Positions 56,410-64,000 of a stretch of 64,000 bases of DNA are shown here, in pieces (the first letter of the stretch is position 1; every line of letters starts with the position of its first letter). Source of the stretch: Candidatus Gastranaerophilales bacterium (lineage in GTDB: Bacteria > Cyanobacteriota > Vampirovibrionia > Gastranaerophilales > Gastranaerophilaceae); NCBI GenBank assembly GCA_910587375.1, contig CAJULR010000022.1, positions 62,001 through 126,000 on the forward strand, given 5' to 3'. The notes under the pieces were generated by a model. It was not told the DNA's origin, did no database searches, and saw nothing but the letters and a program-made list of their open reading frames with translations. The translations under genes were made by a program, and so were the position numbers.

Positions 56410-58860
56410 TTACGTATCAATGTTTGTTGCGTAGACGGCGTTTTGTTCAATGAAATCACGCCTTGGAGCAACGTTGTCGCCCATTAATATATCAAACAAT
56501 TCATCGCAAAGCATTGCATCTTCAATACTTACCTTTAAAAGGGTTCTGTTTGCAGGGTCCATCGTTGTTTCCCACAACTGTTGCGGCATCATTTCGCCCA
56601 AGCCTTTGAACCTTTGAATTTGCATACCTTTTTTGCCTCTTTCATCCACAAGCCTTTGGAGTTGTGCAAAAGAAGTGATTTCAGATTCACCTTCGGGCGT
56701 TTCAAAGATTAACGCTTTTTCTTCTTCAATCAAAAATTCTCTGATTTTAGGATATGAATTTTTCAATCTTTCAAATTCATTTGATTTTATCATATGAGCT
56801 GTAACTGCTGCAGGCTCAATGTCTTCTCCTAAATTCACCTTAATATAATATTTTGAAGTTTCAGGATTTTGAGCCAATGATACTGAATAATTTTTCGCTT
56901 CGTCAATTCCGTAATTCAATGCGTGGTCTTCAATGTAATGTGCAAGATATTCGTGAATTTCTTTCATCCTGTCTTCGTTATCAAAATCCTCCTCTTTGAT
57001 TTCAGAACGAATTAAGCCCCTTACAATAACAGATGGCATTTGGTTAATAATCGGATTATGGAAGGATTTGTAGTATGTTGACATTGCATACAAAATATTT
57101 TCAAGGTTTTCGCCTGTTAAAGATTTTGTTTTTGCTTTGTCATATAAAACAACGCCTTTTATGCCGCGCTCTCTAACCATTCTGTCTAGCGCTCTGTCGT
57201 CATATAAGTATTCAGCCACTTTTCCAATTGTAACTTTATATAAAGGAGGCTGCGCAATATAAACATAACCGTTGTCAATTAAGGGTTTTGCATATCTAAA
57301 GAAGAATGTTAAAAGAAGGGTTCTGATGTGTGCACCGTCAACGTCCGCATCTGTCATAAAGATAATCTTATGATAGCGGAGCTTTTCAATGTTTACTTCC
57401 TCTTCATTCTTTGAAATGTTTATGCCCATAGCTTGAATCAAGGACTGGATTTCGTTGTTGTTATACATTTTATCCAATCTTGCACGTTCAACGTTTAAAA
57501 TTTTACCTCTTAAGGGCAAAATTGCCTGGAACATTCTGTTTCTGCCTTGCTTTGCAGAGCCGCCAGCTGAATCTCCCTCTACGATGTAAAGTTCGCATTT
57601 TTCTGGTTCTCTGTTTGAACAGTCTGCAAGTTTTCCGGGCAGCGTTGAAGTTTCAAGAGCGGATTTTCTTCTTGTAAGCTCTCTTGCCTTTCTTGCGGCT
57701 TCGCGGGCGCGTTGAGCCTGCAAAATTTTATCTATAATAGTTTTTGCAAATTTTGGGTTAAATTCAAGCCATTCCATAAATTTGTCACGAACTGCGTCGT
57801 TTACAATTGGTGTTACTTCTGCGTTTCCGAGTTTTTCTTTTGTTTGTCCTTCAAACTCTGGGTTTGGAATTTTCACGGAAACAATTGCTGTTAAACCTTC
57901 TCTAATGTCTTCCCCTGCAAGGTTTTGGTCGTTATCTTTAATTAAATTGTTTTTCCTTGCATAGTCATTAATTACCCTTGTAATACCGTTTCTAAAACCT
58001 GTAAGGTGTGTTCCACCAAAGTGTGTGTTAATGTTGTTTGCAAAACATAGAACGTTTTCCGTGTAAGCGTCTGTATATTGCATTGCAATTTCAACGACAA
58101 TCCCTTCAAGCGTTTTTTCAATATATACAGGTTTTTCAAACATTACGTTTTTGTTTTTATTTAAATGTTCAACATAACTTGCAATACCGCCTTCATAGTG
58201 GAAGGTGTGTTCTTTGTTGTTTTTCTTGTCAATAAAGATTAATTTTAAGCCCTTATTCAAAAAGGCCATTTCTCTAAATCTGTTTGCAATAACGTCACAG
58301 TCAATTTCTGTTGTTTCTGTGAAAATTTCAGGGTCTGCCCAGAAGGTTGTTTTTGTACCTCTGTTTTGTGTTTCGCGTACTTTTTCAACAGGGTTAACGG
58401 GTTCGCCTCTTAAATATTCCTGTCTGTGAACCCAGCCTTCGCGGGAAACTTCAACAATATATTTTTCTGAAAGCGCGTTTACAACCGAAGCGCCAACGCC
58501 GTGAAGACCGCCTGATACTTTATATCCGCCATCACCAAACTTACCGCCGGCATGGAGCACCGTGTGAACAATTTCAAGAGCGGATTTTCCGCTATCCGGC
58601 TTAATATCAACCGGAATGCCACGACCGTTATCTTCAACGGTTACGGAATTATCTTCATGAACTGTGATTGTAATTGTTGTACAGTATCCTGCAAGGCTTT
58701 CATCGATTGAGTTATCAACGATTTCATAAATACAGTGGTGCAAACCTCTTTGAGAAGTCGAACCTATATACATACCGGGACGAAGACGAACTGCTTCTAA
58801 CCCTTCCAATACTCTAATATTACTGGCATCATAACTTTGATTTGTTGTTGTATCTGTCAT
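56410..58860 (-). CDS. gyrB: DNA gyrase subunit B
   Basis: The ATPase and TOPRIM subunit of gyrase, which adds negative supercoils. 816 residues, near the usual 640-810 range. GHKL ATPase: YEIVDNSIDESLAGYC, DNGRGIPVD, GLHGVGASVVNALS; transducer region with FRNGITRVIN; TOPRIM: EGDSAGGSAKQGRNR, ADVDGAHIRTLLLTF; C-terminal: RFKGLGEMMPQQLWETTMDP. The region between about residues 560 and 700 is an expanded insert. Start ATG 58860. It is convergent with glnA and downstream of a symporter gene. Confidence 0.96.
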   Translation of the reverse strand: MTDTTTNQSYDASNIRVLEGLEAVRLRPGMYIGSTSQRGLHHCIYEIVDNSIDESLAGYCTTITITVHEDNSVTVEDNGRGIPVDIKPDSGKSALEIVHTVLHAGGKFGDGGYKVSGGLHGVGASVVNALSEKYIVEVSREGWVHRQEYLRGEPVNPVEKVRETQNRGTKTTFWADPEIFTETTEIDCDVIANRFREMAFLNKGLKLIFIDKKNNKEHTFHYEGGIASYVEHLNKNKNVMFEKPVYIEKTLEGIVVEIAMQYTDAYTENVLCFANNINTHFGGTHLTGFRNGITRVINDYARKNNLIKDNDQNLAGEDIREGLTAIVSVKIPNPEFEGQTKEKLGNAEVTPIVNDAVRDKFMEWLEFNPKFAKTIIDKILQAQRAREAARKARELTRRKSALETSTLPGKLADCSNREPEKCELYIVEGDSAGGSAKQGRNRMFQAILPLRGKILNVERARLDKMYNNNEIQSLIQAMGINISKNEEEVNIEKLRYHKIIFMTDADVDGAHIRTLLLTFFFRYAKPLIDNGYVYIAQPPLYKVTIGKVAEYLYDDRALDRMVRERGIKGVVLYDKAKTKSLTGENLENILYAMSTYYKSFHNPIINQMPSVIVRGLIRSEIKEEDFDNEDRMKEIHEYLAHYIEDHALNYGIDEAKNYSVSLAQNPETSKYYIKVNLGEDIEPAAVTAHMIKSNEFERLKNSYPKIREFLIEEEKALIFETPEGESEITSFAQLQRLVDERGKKGMQIQRFKGLGEMMPQQLWETTMDPANRTLLKVSIEDAMLCDELFDILMGDNVAPRRDFIEQNAVYATNIDT

Positions 58861-58977
58861 GCCTTTTCCTTTATTAAAACCTGCCTCTATAGCAACATTG
58901 TACTATAAAAAGGATGGTGTGCAAATTTGATGAAGTTCGTAAAGAACTTTTAAATTAAGTAACGTTTCAGGTGAAAA

Positions 58978-60216
58978 CTATAGTTTTTCTGCTAAATCTT
59001 TATTTGTCATAGCGCAGACGGCAGAGTCAGACCAAACATTTTCAACGGTTTCAACCATATCAATAATCGCATACACAGGTAAAATCACTCCTAAAATCCC
59101 GACAGGTGCGCCTATTCCTGACATTAAAGAAAGTGTTAAAAAATAGCAGCCCATAGGTACGCCTGCGTTTCCAATTGCTGCAAACACGGAAATAAAGAGC
59201 CAGCTTATCATCACAGGTAATGTAAGTTCAATTCCCGCATTTTGCATAACAAAAAACGAAGTCACAAGGATGAAAGCCGCACAGCCGTTCATATTAACGG
59301 TTGTGCAAATTGGCAGTACAAATCTTGAAACTGAAGGGTTAATTTTTAAATTATTTTCTGCCGTAGTAAGTGTTACAGGCAAAGTTCCCGCGGAGCTTTT
59401 TGTAAAAAATGCTACAACAAGTGCAGGCGACATTTTGCGGAAAGTGTCTATGGGGTTAATTTTTGCGGCCAAGAGAAACAAAGGAATTACAATAAACATC
59501 TGAATTATATTTCCGCCAAGCACTATGCTTGTATATTTTCCAAGGGCGCTAATTGCAGAGCCTGAAGCAATTTGGGCTGAAAGTTGGGCGGAAAAAGCCA
59601 TTATGCCAAGGGGCAAAGACCAAAGCAAGGCGCGAATAAGCACAAAAAGAAGTTCCTGAAGGCCGTATAGTGTTTTTATAAGGGCTGTTTTGTTTTCTGT
59701 ATTTGGCGCAAAAGATAGTCCAATTCCTGCTGCTGCGGCTATTAATATAACAGAAAGTATGTTTCCTGAAATTAAAGGCTGTAAAATGTTGTTTGGGATG
59801 ATTGAAAGCAGATGTTCATAATATGAAAGCCCGTTTGTTGTTATGTTTGAAGCATTTTGTGCAATCGTATCAATAGTTATATTATCAGGGGTGAACAGAA
59901 TATATAAAATAAGGCTTACAGTTGCTGCGGCAAAGGTGGTAAGGAGTGTATAAAAAATTGTGTGTGCAAAAATTTTCCCTGTGTTTTTCTTTGCGCTAAG
60001 TTCTGAAAGAGTAATTATTACAGCAAGTGCAATTGTTGGAATTGCAATAAATTGAAAGAGCCTTGTATATATTGTTGCAACAAAATTAAAAAATTCATTT
60101 AAAAGTTTAATTCCAAAACACCCTAAAATAGCGCCCGCAAAAAGGGCAAAGAGCCATATAAAAAGTTGTTTTCTTTGGTTTTTGCCGGTTTTTTCTGTTG
60201 GAATTTTGTTTGTCAT
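58978..60216 (-). CDS. Sodium/proton:dicarboxylate-amino acid symporter (DAACS family)
   Basis: A 412-residue transporter with eight helices plus two re-entrant loops. Family motifs: serine-rich hairpin SSAGTLPVTL near residue 272, NMNGCAAFILV near 308, the second hairpin GNAGVPMGC near 345, and DMVETVENVWSDSAVCAM near 390. It imports acidic amino acids or C4-dicarboxylates with Na+ or H+. The Asp/Asn pattern of the last helix is compatible with aspartate, glutamate or serine; the substrate cannot be fixed. Same strand as gyrB, with 117 bases between. Confidence 0.9.
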   Translation of the reverse strand: MTNKIPTEKTGKNQRKQLFIWLFALFAGAILGCFGIKLLNEFFNFVATIYTRLFQFIAIPTIALAVIITLSELSAKKNTGKIFAHTIFYTLLTTFAAATVSLILYILFTPDNITIDTIAQNASNITTNGLSYYEHLLSIIPNNILQPLISGNILSVILIAAAAGIGLSFAPNTENKTALIKTLYGLQELLFVLIRALLWSLPLGIMAFSAQLSAQIASGSAISALGKYTSIVLGGNIIQMFIVIPLFLLAAKINPIDTFRKMSPALVVAFFTKSSAGTLPVTLTTAENNLKINPSVSRFVLPICTTVNMNGCAAFILVTSFFVMQNAGIELTLPVMISWLFISVFAAIGNAGVPMGCYFLTLSLMSGIGAPVGILGVILPVYAIIDMVETVENVWSDSAVCAMTNKDLAEKL

Positions 60217-60227
60217 AAATTTTTACC

Positions 60228-60539
60228 CTATTTTTTAGTCGCTATAATTTTATCATGGTGACAAAAATAATTACAAAAAATATGGCATTTATTCAAATCC
60301 AGGACACAGCGCACACCGCGGGCATATGTAAGTGGCCAGCTACTCTGTTTAAATACGCCATTTTCTAGGTATGCCTCATAAGATTTGCTGCTGTCACCGC
60401 TCACCAATGTGCCTGCCTGTATAAAGTTCGGGTAGCAGTTGTTATTGCCGGAGCCCGGGCAGCCGCCACTCAGTTTGTAGCACTGCAAGGCGCCATAACC
60501 CGACTTGTAGTCGCAGAGCTGCTTGTTTTTCTTTTCACT
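60228..60539 (-). pseudogene. Relic of a lectin-fold prepilin (C-terminal segment)
   Basis: About 103 sense codons follow an in-frame TGA at 60542-60540; a later ATG at 60488 would give 86 residues. The text CDYKSGYGALQCYKLSGGCPG.. then SYEAYLENGVFKQSSWPLTYARGVRCVLD matches the closing strands of the FGE/DUF1566 lectin fold found in prepilins 3 and 4 (VRCVLEE). No pilin helix, leader or ribosome-binding site is found upstream. Its GC and codon use (GGC, CCG) differ from the symporter next to it. Most likely a broken or transposed fragment rather than a working gene. Confidence 0.55.
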
Positions 60540-60901
60540 TCAGGGATTTCAGGTTTTCGGACACGGGGCGAAGCCGCAGACCATTAGCATTTTTGTTCAA
60601 TCGTAGTGCTGTAATCTTTTTAACGGTCCTCACCCCTGAAATCCCCTCTGTTTCAAGAAAATTTTCAATGTGCGGCTGTGTCTTTTGTGTGATGGGTAAT
60701 TTGGCCGGACAACATTAACTTTGCCGGGCGGTAATTGAAAATTCAATCTTAAACCGTGAAAATTACGGCCCCACAACAACGATTTGAATCCCCATTCTGT
60801 TAAAATCCGTAAACTTTAACACTCCAGGGAAATTTCTGCCTAAAATCATACCTTATAACCTTTGAATACGGCAAATTGTGAAGAAGGAATTTTACGGAAA
60901 A
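60540..60901. other. Non-coding region before the riboswitch
   Basis: No gene is seen. CAGGGATTTCAGG at 60541 and CCTGAAATCCCC at about 60643 are inverted and 100 bases apart, perhaps the scar of an element associated with the relic. Confidence 0.4.
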
Positions 60902-60902
60902 A

Positions 60903-60931
60903 TTGACAATTACATTGTTTTAAATTATTTT
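60903..60931 (+). promoter_or_regulatory. Probable promoter of the guanidine riboswitch-gdx transcript
   Basis: A perfect TTGACA at 60903 is followed after 17 bases by TATTTT, about 30 bases before the aptamer. Confidence 0.5.
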
Positions 60932-60961
60932 GATAATAAATTTTAATATATTAAATGTTTT

Positions 60962-61050
60962 CTAGGGTTCCGCAATTAGTATTTGGCAGGTCCGAGAGAA
61001 AACTCACGAAAATTTTTGTGTACACGGAAGGATAAAAGCCTGGGAGAAAC
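60962..61050 (+). ncRNA. Guanidine-I riboswitch (ykkC class)
   Basis: The conserved aptamer features are all present in order: CTAGGGTTCCGC, GGTCCGAGAGAAA, a variable hairpin, ACACGGAAGGA and AAAAGCCTGGGAGA. It precedes an SMR-family guanidinium exporter by about 50 bases, the classic arrangement. Binding of guanidine should favour expression. Confidence 0.9.
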
Positions 61051-61068
61051 TTTTCTTCAAGGCTTTTT
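61034..61068 (+). terminator. Riboswitch-controlled terminator hairpin
   Basis: AAAAGCCT (61034-61041), which is part of the aptamer's conserved 3' side, also pairs with AGGCTTTT (61060-61067), with GGAGAA/TTCTTC pairing inside, ending in TTTTT. The two folds exclude each other, so guanidine binding would prevent termination. Confidence 0.75.
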
Positions 61069-61101
61069 AGTAATTAATAAATTTAATAAAAGGAGCAAAA
61101 T

Positions 61102-61419
61102 ATGGAATGGATTTTTTTATTAATCGCAGGGCTGTTTGAAATCAGCTGGGCGATTGGGCTTAAGTTTTCATTTGGCTTTACAAAGCCGATACCAAGTGTG
61201 CTTACGGTTTTTTGCATGATTTTGAGCTTTTATTTTCTTTCTCTTTCTTTGAAAAATCTTCCTCTTGGAACTGCTTATGCCGTTTGGACCGGAATTGGAA
61301 CAATCGGAACTGTAATTTTAGGGATTATGCTTTTTAGGGAACCTTTTGATATTCTAAGGATAATTTGCATTTTATTTATTATTTGCGGCATAACAGGGTT
61401 GAAATTATTGTCTGCATAA
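61102..61419 (+). CDS. gdx: Guanidinium exporter Gdx (SMR family, SugE type)
   Basis: A 105-residue, four-helix small multidrug resistance protein of the Gdx branch. MEWIFLLIAGLFEISWAIGLK contains the essential Glu (residue 13) and the WAIGLK signature separating Gdx from quaternary-ammonium SMR pumps. GTAYAVWTGIGTIGTV is the second conserved helix. It exports guanidinium in exchange for protons as an antiparallel dimer. AAAAGGAGC precedes ATG 61102, and a guanidine-I riboswitch with its terminator lies directly upstream, so substrate assignment is strong. Confidence 0.93.
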   Translation: MEWIFLLIAGLFEISWAIGLKFSFGFTKPIPSVLTVFCMILSFYFLSLSLKNLPLGTAYAVWTGIGTIGTVILGIMLFREPFDILRIICILFIICGITGLKLLSA

Positions 61420-61465
61420 CTTAACAAAGTTGTAAAAAAAAAGTGTTTAGAGTATAAAAGGTGCT

Positions 61466-62821
61466 ATGAAAATTATAATCTATGGCGCAAATGAAATTGG
61501 TTCAATTATCGCAACGGAATTTTTTGAAGACCACGATATAATTGTGATTGATTCTGACGCTCAGCGCCTTGAAAAGTTTAATAACCTTGATTTATCAACA
61601 ATTGTGGGTGAGGCTTCAAATATAAACGTGCTAAAAGAGGCTGACATTAAAAATGCCGATGTTTTTATTGCATGCACCTGTCTTGATGAAGCAAACATTG
61701 TGGCCTGTCTTATGGCAAAGCAATTATCAAACGCGCAAACCGCCTGTTTTGTGTCCAAAAAAGAATGCAGAAATTCTTTAAGCATTGTAAAAGAATCCAT
61801 GCAAAAAGACGGCGCTCTTCATATAGATTATGTGATTTGGCCTGAAAAACTTTTGGTGCAGGAAATTTTTAAAATTGTAACTGTGCCTGACGCCATAAAC
61901 GTGGAAGATTTTGCCCAAGGGAGGGCGAAACTTTTAGAGTACAGGATTAAAGAAAACTCAATTCTTTTGGATAAAAAACTTAAAGATATATCGTTTGATG
62001 AAGAAGTTCTTGTTGTTGGGATTAAAAGGGATGAAGAGCTTTTTATTCCAAAGGGCGACGATGAATTTAAACTAAACGACAAGGCAATTTTTATGGGAAC
62101 GGCTGAAGGCCTTGATATATCAGCGTCCCAGTTTTTTGTGGAAGAAAAAAATCCGCTTAAAAACGTTACAATTATTGGCGGGGGCACGGTTGGCCTGGAG
62201 CTTGCAAAATCTTTTGAAAAAACTCCTATTAAGGTTAAGTTAATTGAAAAAGATTATAAAAGGTGTGAATTTTTATCAGAAAATTTGAAAAAAACCTTAA
62301 TTTTAAGCGGGGATGGCACGAATTTGGAGCTTTTAACCCAGGAAAATATAGGGGAGAGCAATGTGACAATTGCTGTAACAGATAGTGATGAAAAGAATTT
62401 ATTATGCTCCCTTCTTGTAAAACAGCTTGGCGCAAAAAGGGTTATAACCCGCGTAGGGCAAATGGCAACAGCTTCACTGTTTGAAAAGGTTGGAGTGGAT
62501 GTTGCGGTTTCTCCAAAAAAAGCAGCATTGAATGAAATTAAAAACAGAATTGTAGATTATAAAGAAGGGCTTTTAGCCACAGTTGAGATGGGCCTTGCTG
62601 AAATCCTTGAAATAAACATCCCTGAAAGTTTTAAAGATACGGCCTTGATGAATATTACTCTTCCAAAACGTGCGGTTGTGGCGATTATTCAAAGGGGCTC
62701 AAAGGTTATAATTCCAAAGGGGCAAACGCTCATTCGCGGCAAAGATTCTCTTATTATCTTTACAAAAGCCGATGACGCGGAGGCAATCAGAGGATATTTT
62801 AATAAATTGGTGAAAGAATAA
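61466..62821 (+). CDS. trkA: Trk potassium uptake regulator TrkA
   Basis: A 451-residue cytoplasmic regulator with two RCK units. RCK-N 1 begins MKIIIYGANEIGSIIA with the IDSDAQRLE dinucleotide-binding acidic end; a first RCK-C domain spans about 140-215; RCK-N 2 begins VTIIGGGTVGLELAKS near 230; a second RCK-C ends the protein. It binds NAD(H)/ATP and gates the TrkH channel. It overlaps trkH by one base (TAATG), so the two are translationally coupled. It is preceded by gdx at 46 bases. Confidence 0.93.
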   Translation: MKIIIYGANEIGSIIATEFFEDHDIIVIDSDAQRLEKFNNLDLSTIVGEASNINVLKEADIKNADVFIACTCLDEANIVACLMAKQLSNAQTACFVSKKECRNSLSIVKESMQKDGALHIDYVIWPEKLLVQEIFKIVTVPDAINVEDFAQGRAKLLEYRIKENSILLDKKLKDISFDEEVLVVGIKRDEELFIPKGDDEFKLNDKAIFMGTAEGLDISASQFFVEEKNPLKNVTIIGGGTVGLELAKSFEKTPIKVKLIEKDYKRCEFLSENLKKTLILSGDGTNLELLTQENIGESNVTIAVTDSDEKNLLCSLLVKQLGAKRVITRVGQMATASLFEKVGVDVAVSPKKAALNEIKNRIVDYKEGLLATVEMGLAEILEINIPESFKDTALMNITLPKRAVVAIIQRGSKVIIPKGQTLIRGKDSLIIFTKADDAEAIRGYFNKLVKE

Positions 62822-64000
62822 TGCGTCTATACGTTGTTATAAATACGGTCGGGATAATTTTACGCTACATTGCAATTGTGATGTTTTTGCCTGTAATATT
62901 TGCGCTTTGCTATGGAGAATACGGGTCTATATTGCCTTTTGTATCAGGGGCGCTTATTTCCCTTTTGCTTGGCGGGCTTTTTTCTCTAAATAAGGCTTCA
63001 GAAAAAGACATTGACACAATAAATAAGGCGGAAGCCCTTGCAACAGCGTTTTTTTCCTGGGTGTTTTTTGCCCTTGTTGCTGCAGTTCCGTATCTTTTTT
63101 ATGATTTAGGCATTGTAAATTCTTTATTTGAAGCGGTTTCGGGGGTTTCAACCACAGGGGCAACAATCCTAAATGATTTTTCGCTTTTCCCCAAAACGTT
63201 TTTCTTTTACCGCTCTATGACCCAATGGTTTGGCGGCATGGGAATTATCGTATTGTTTATTGCAATTTTGCCGAAATTTTCTGTTGCAGGCCGGCAGATG
63301 TTTTTTGCAGAATCTCCAAACCCGGCTGAAGAAAAAGTAACCCCGAGGGTTCGCCACACGGCAAGCTGGCTTTGGGCAATTTATGTCGGGCTTACAGTGC
63401 TGCAGATTATTGTCTTAAGGTGTGCAGGGCTTGATTTCTATCATAGCATATGCACTTCCTTTTCAACTGTTGGTGCGGGCGGCTTTTCCCCAAATGCGGA
63501 AAGCACAATAGGCTATGGCAGCAACTTTATAACCGTTGTGATTATGATATTCGCCTTTCTTGCGGGCACAAACTTTATCATCCTTTATAAATTTTTCATT
63601 CAGGGAAAATTTAAGGCCCCATTTAAGAGCGAAGAATTTATGACATATTTATTCTTTGTCCTTATTTTGGGCGGCCTTACAGCACTTTCTCTTTGTATAA
63701 ATTCAGGATACAGCCCAAAAGACGGACTCATTGCAGGGCTTTTTCAAACAATAAGCGTTATGACATCTACAGGCTTTGCCTCTGTTGATTTTAACCAATG
63801 GGATTTTTCAAGCAAACTTCTTCTCTTTCTTTCAATGTTTGTGAGTGCTTCTGCAATTTCTGCCTGTGGCGGCTTAAAAATTACAAGATGGATATTTGTT
63901 TTTAAGTATATAAAAAGGGAATTAAATAAAATTATGCACCCAAACGGGGTGTATCCGATACGCCTTGAAGGCGGGGTTGTAAGCTCTGAAACGGCACAGC
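62821..64000 (+). CDS. trkH: Trk potassium channel TrkH, N-terminal part (cut by window end)
   Basis: The frame opens at ATG 62821, sharing its A with the trkA stop, and stays open to the window end (393 codons), so the C-terminus is missing. Spans and selectivity-loop patterns typical of SKT channels are visible: SGVSTTGATIL, MTQWFGGMGIIVL, TSFSTVGAGGFS and SVMTSTGFASVDF. It imports K+ with TrkA control. Full-length TrkH is about 480 residues, so roughly 90 residues lie outside the window. Confidence 0.93.
   Translation, partial: MRLYVVINTVGIILRYIAIVMFLPVIFALCYGEYGSILPFVSGALISLLLGGLFSLNKASEKDIDTINKAEALATAFFSWVFFALVAAVPYLFYDLGIVNSLFEAVSGVSTTGATILNDFSLFPKTFFFYRSMTQWFGGMGIIVLFIAILPKFSVAGRQMFFAESPNPAEEKVTPRVRHTASWLWAIYVGLTVLQIIVLRCAGLDFYHSICTSFSTVGAGGFSPNAESTIGYGSNFITVVIMIFAFLAGTNFIILYKFFIQGKFKAPFKSEEFMTYLFFVLILGGLTALSLCINSGYSPKDGLIAGLFQTISVMTSTGFASVDFNQWDFSSKLLLFLSMFVSASAISACGGLKITRWIFVFKYIKRELNKIMHPNGVYPIRLEGGVVSSETAQ

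Noticed and set aside
58900..58960. Hairpin AAGTTC/GAACTT between gyrB and the symporter as terminator
   Set aside because: The stem is short and lacks a T-run on the minus strand, where it would need to act.

Overview
The window looks like a piece of chromosome from a gut-type non-photosynthetic cyanobacterial relative (Gastranaerophilales/Melainabacteria, class Vampirovibrionia). This is inferred, not proven. The supporting signs are a low-GC genome (GC estimated by eye, not counted), a Gram-negative-style envelope (SLH-domain surface protein, probable outer-membrane protein, flagellar parts), a GSI-alpha glutamine synthetase with an NtcA-like palindrome upstream, and several very large glycine-rich prepilin-like proteins. 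The housekeeping genes (eno, accDA, ispA, rsgA, dxr, hemW, lysS, ftsZ, gyrB, glnA, cysK) are intact and vertically plausible.

Layout. 0-7 kb: end of murJ, tsaC, enolase with a cysteine-rich tail, two small uncharacterised genes, a cysteine-rich SLH surface protein and a RelE-type toxin-antitoxin pair. 7-9.5 kb: DUF212, ispA and rsgA on the minus strand. 9.5-15.6 kb: a plus-strand run of accD, accA, a PilZ protein, a histidine kinase, an HD-GYP response regulator and a P-loop protein, which joins fatty-acid initiation to c-di-GMP signalling. 15.6-16.0 kb: a compact locus encoding a 34-residue hydrophobic peptide behind a sequestered, near-perfect ribosome-binding site and facing a convergent promoter; it has the architecture of a type I toxin-antitoxin module. 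16-50 kb: four glycine-rich prepilin genes, each with a small divergent XRE-type regulator and a conserved 3' hairpin element, interleaved with isoprenoid/haem genes, a SIS isomerase, a flagellar FliJ/FliK/hook trio, an AlgI/AlgJ-like acetylation pair, a GHL10 glycosidase, a GIY-YIG mobile element, cysK, three tandem transglutaminase-like paralogues and a GT35 phosphorylase-like enzyme. 50-64 kb: lysS, GNAT, xer recombinase, ftsZ, glnA, gyrB, a dicarboxylate symporter, a relic of a lectin-fold prepilin, a guanidine-I riboswitch with its Gdx exporter, and trkA-trkH (cut by the window end).

The most unusual content is the set of repeated prepilin modules. Their N-terminal pilin helix is nearly identical in all four proteins. 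Two of them carry dispersed palindromic repeats in frame inside the cleavable leader. Two carry a divergent lectin-like segment between near-identical flanks. Dispersed repeats cluster around these genes, and one small GIY-YIG endonuclease gene sits inside a 41/42-identical inverted pair of the same repeat, so it is a candidate mobiliser. Three of the regulators appear to be transcribed leaderlessly from a shared TAGAAT-N6/7-ATG start.
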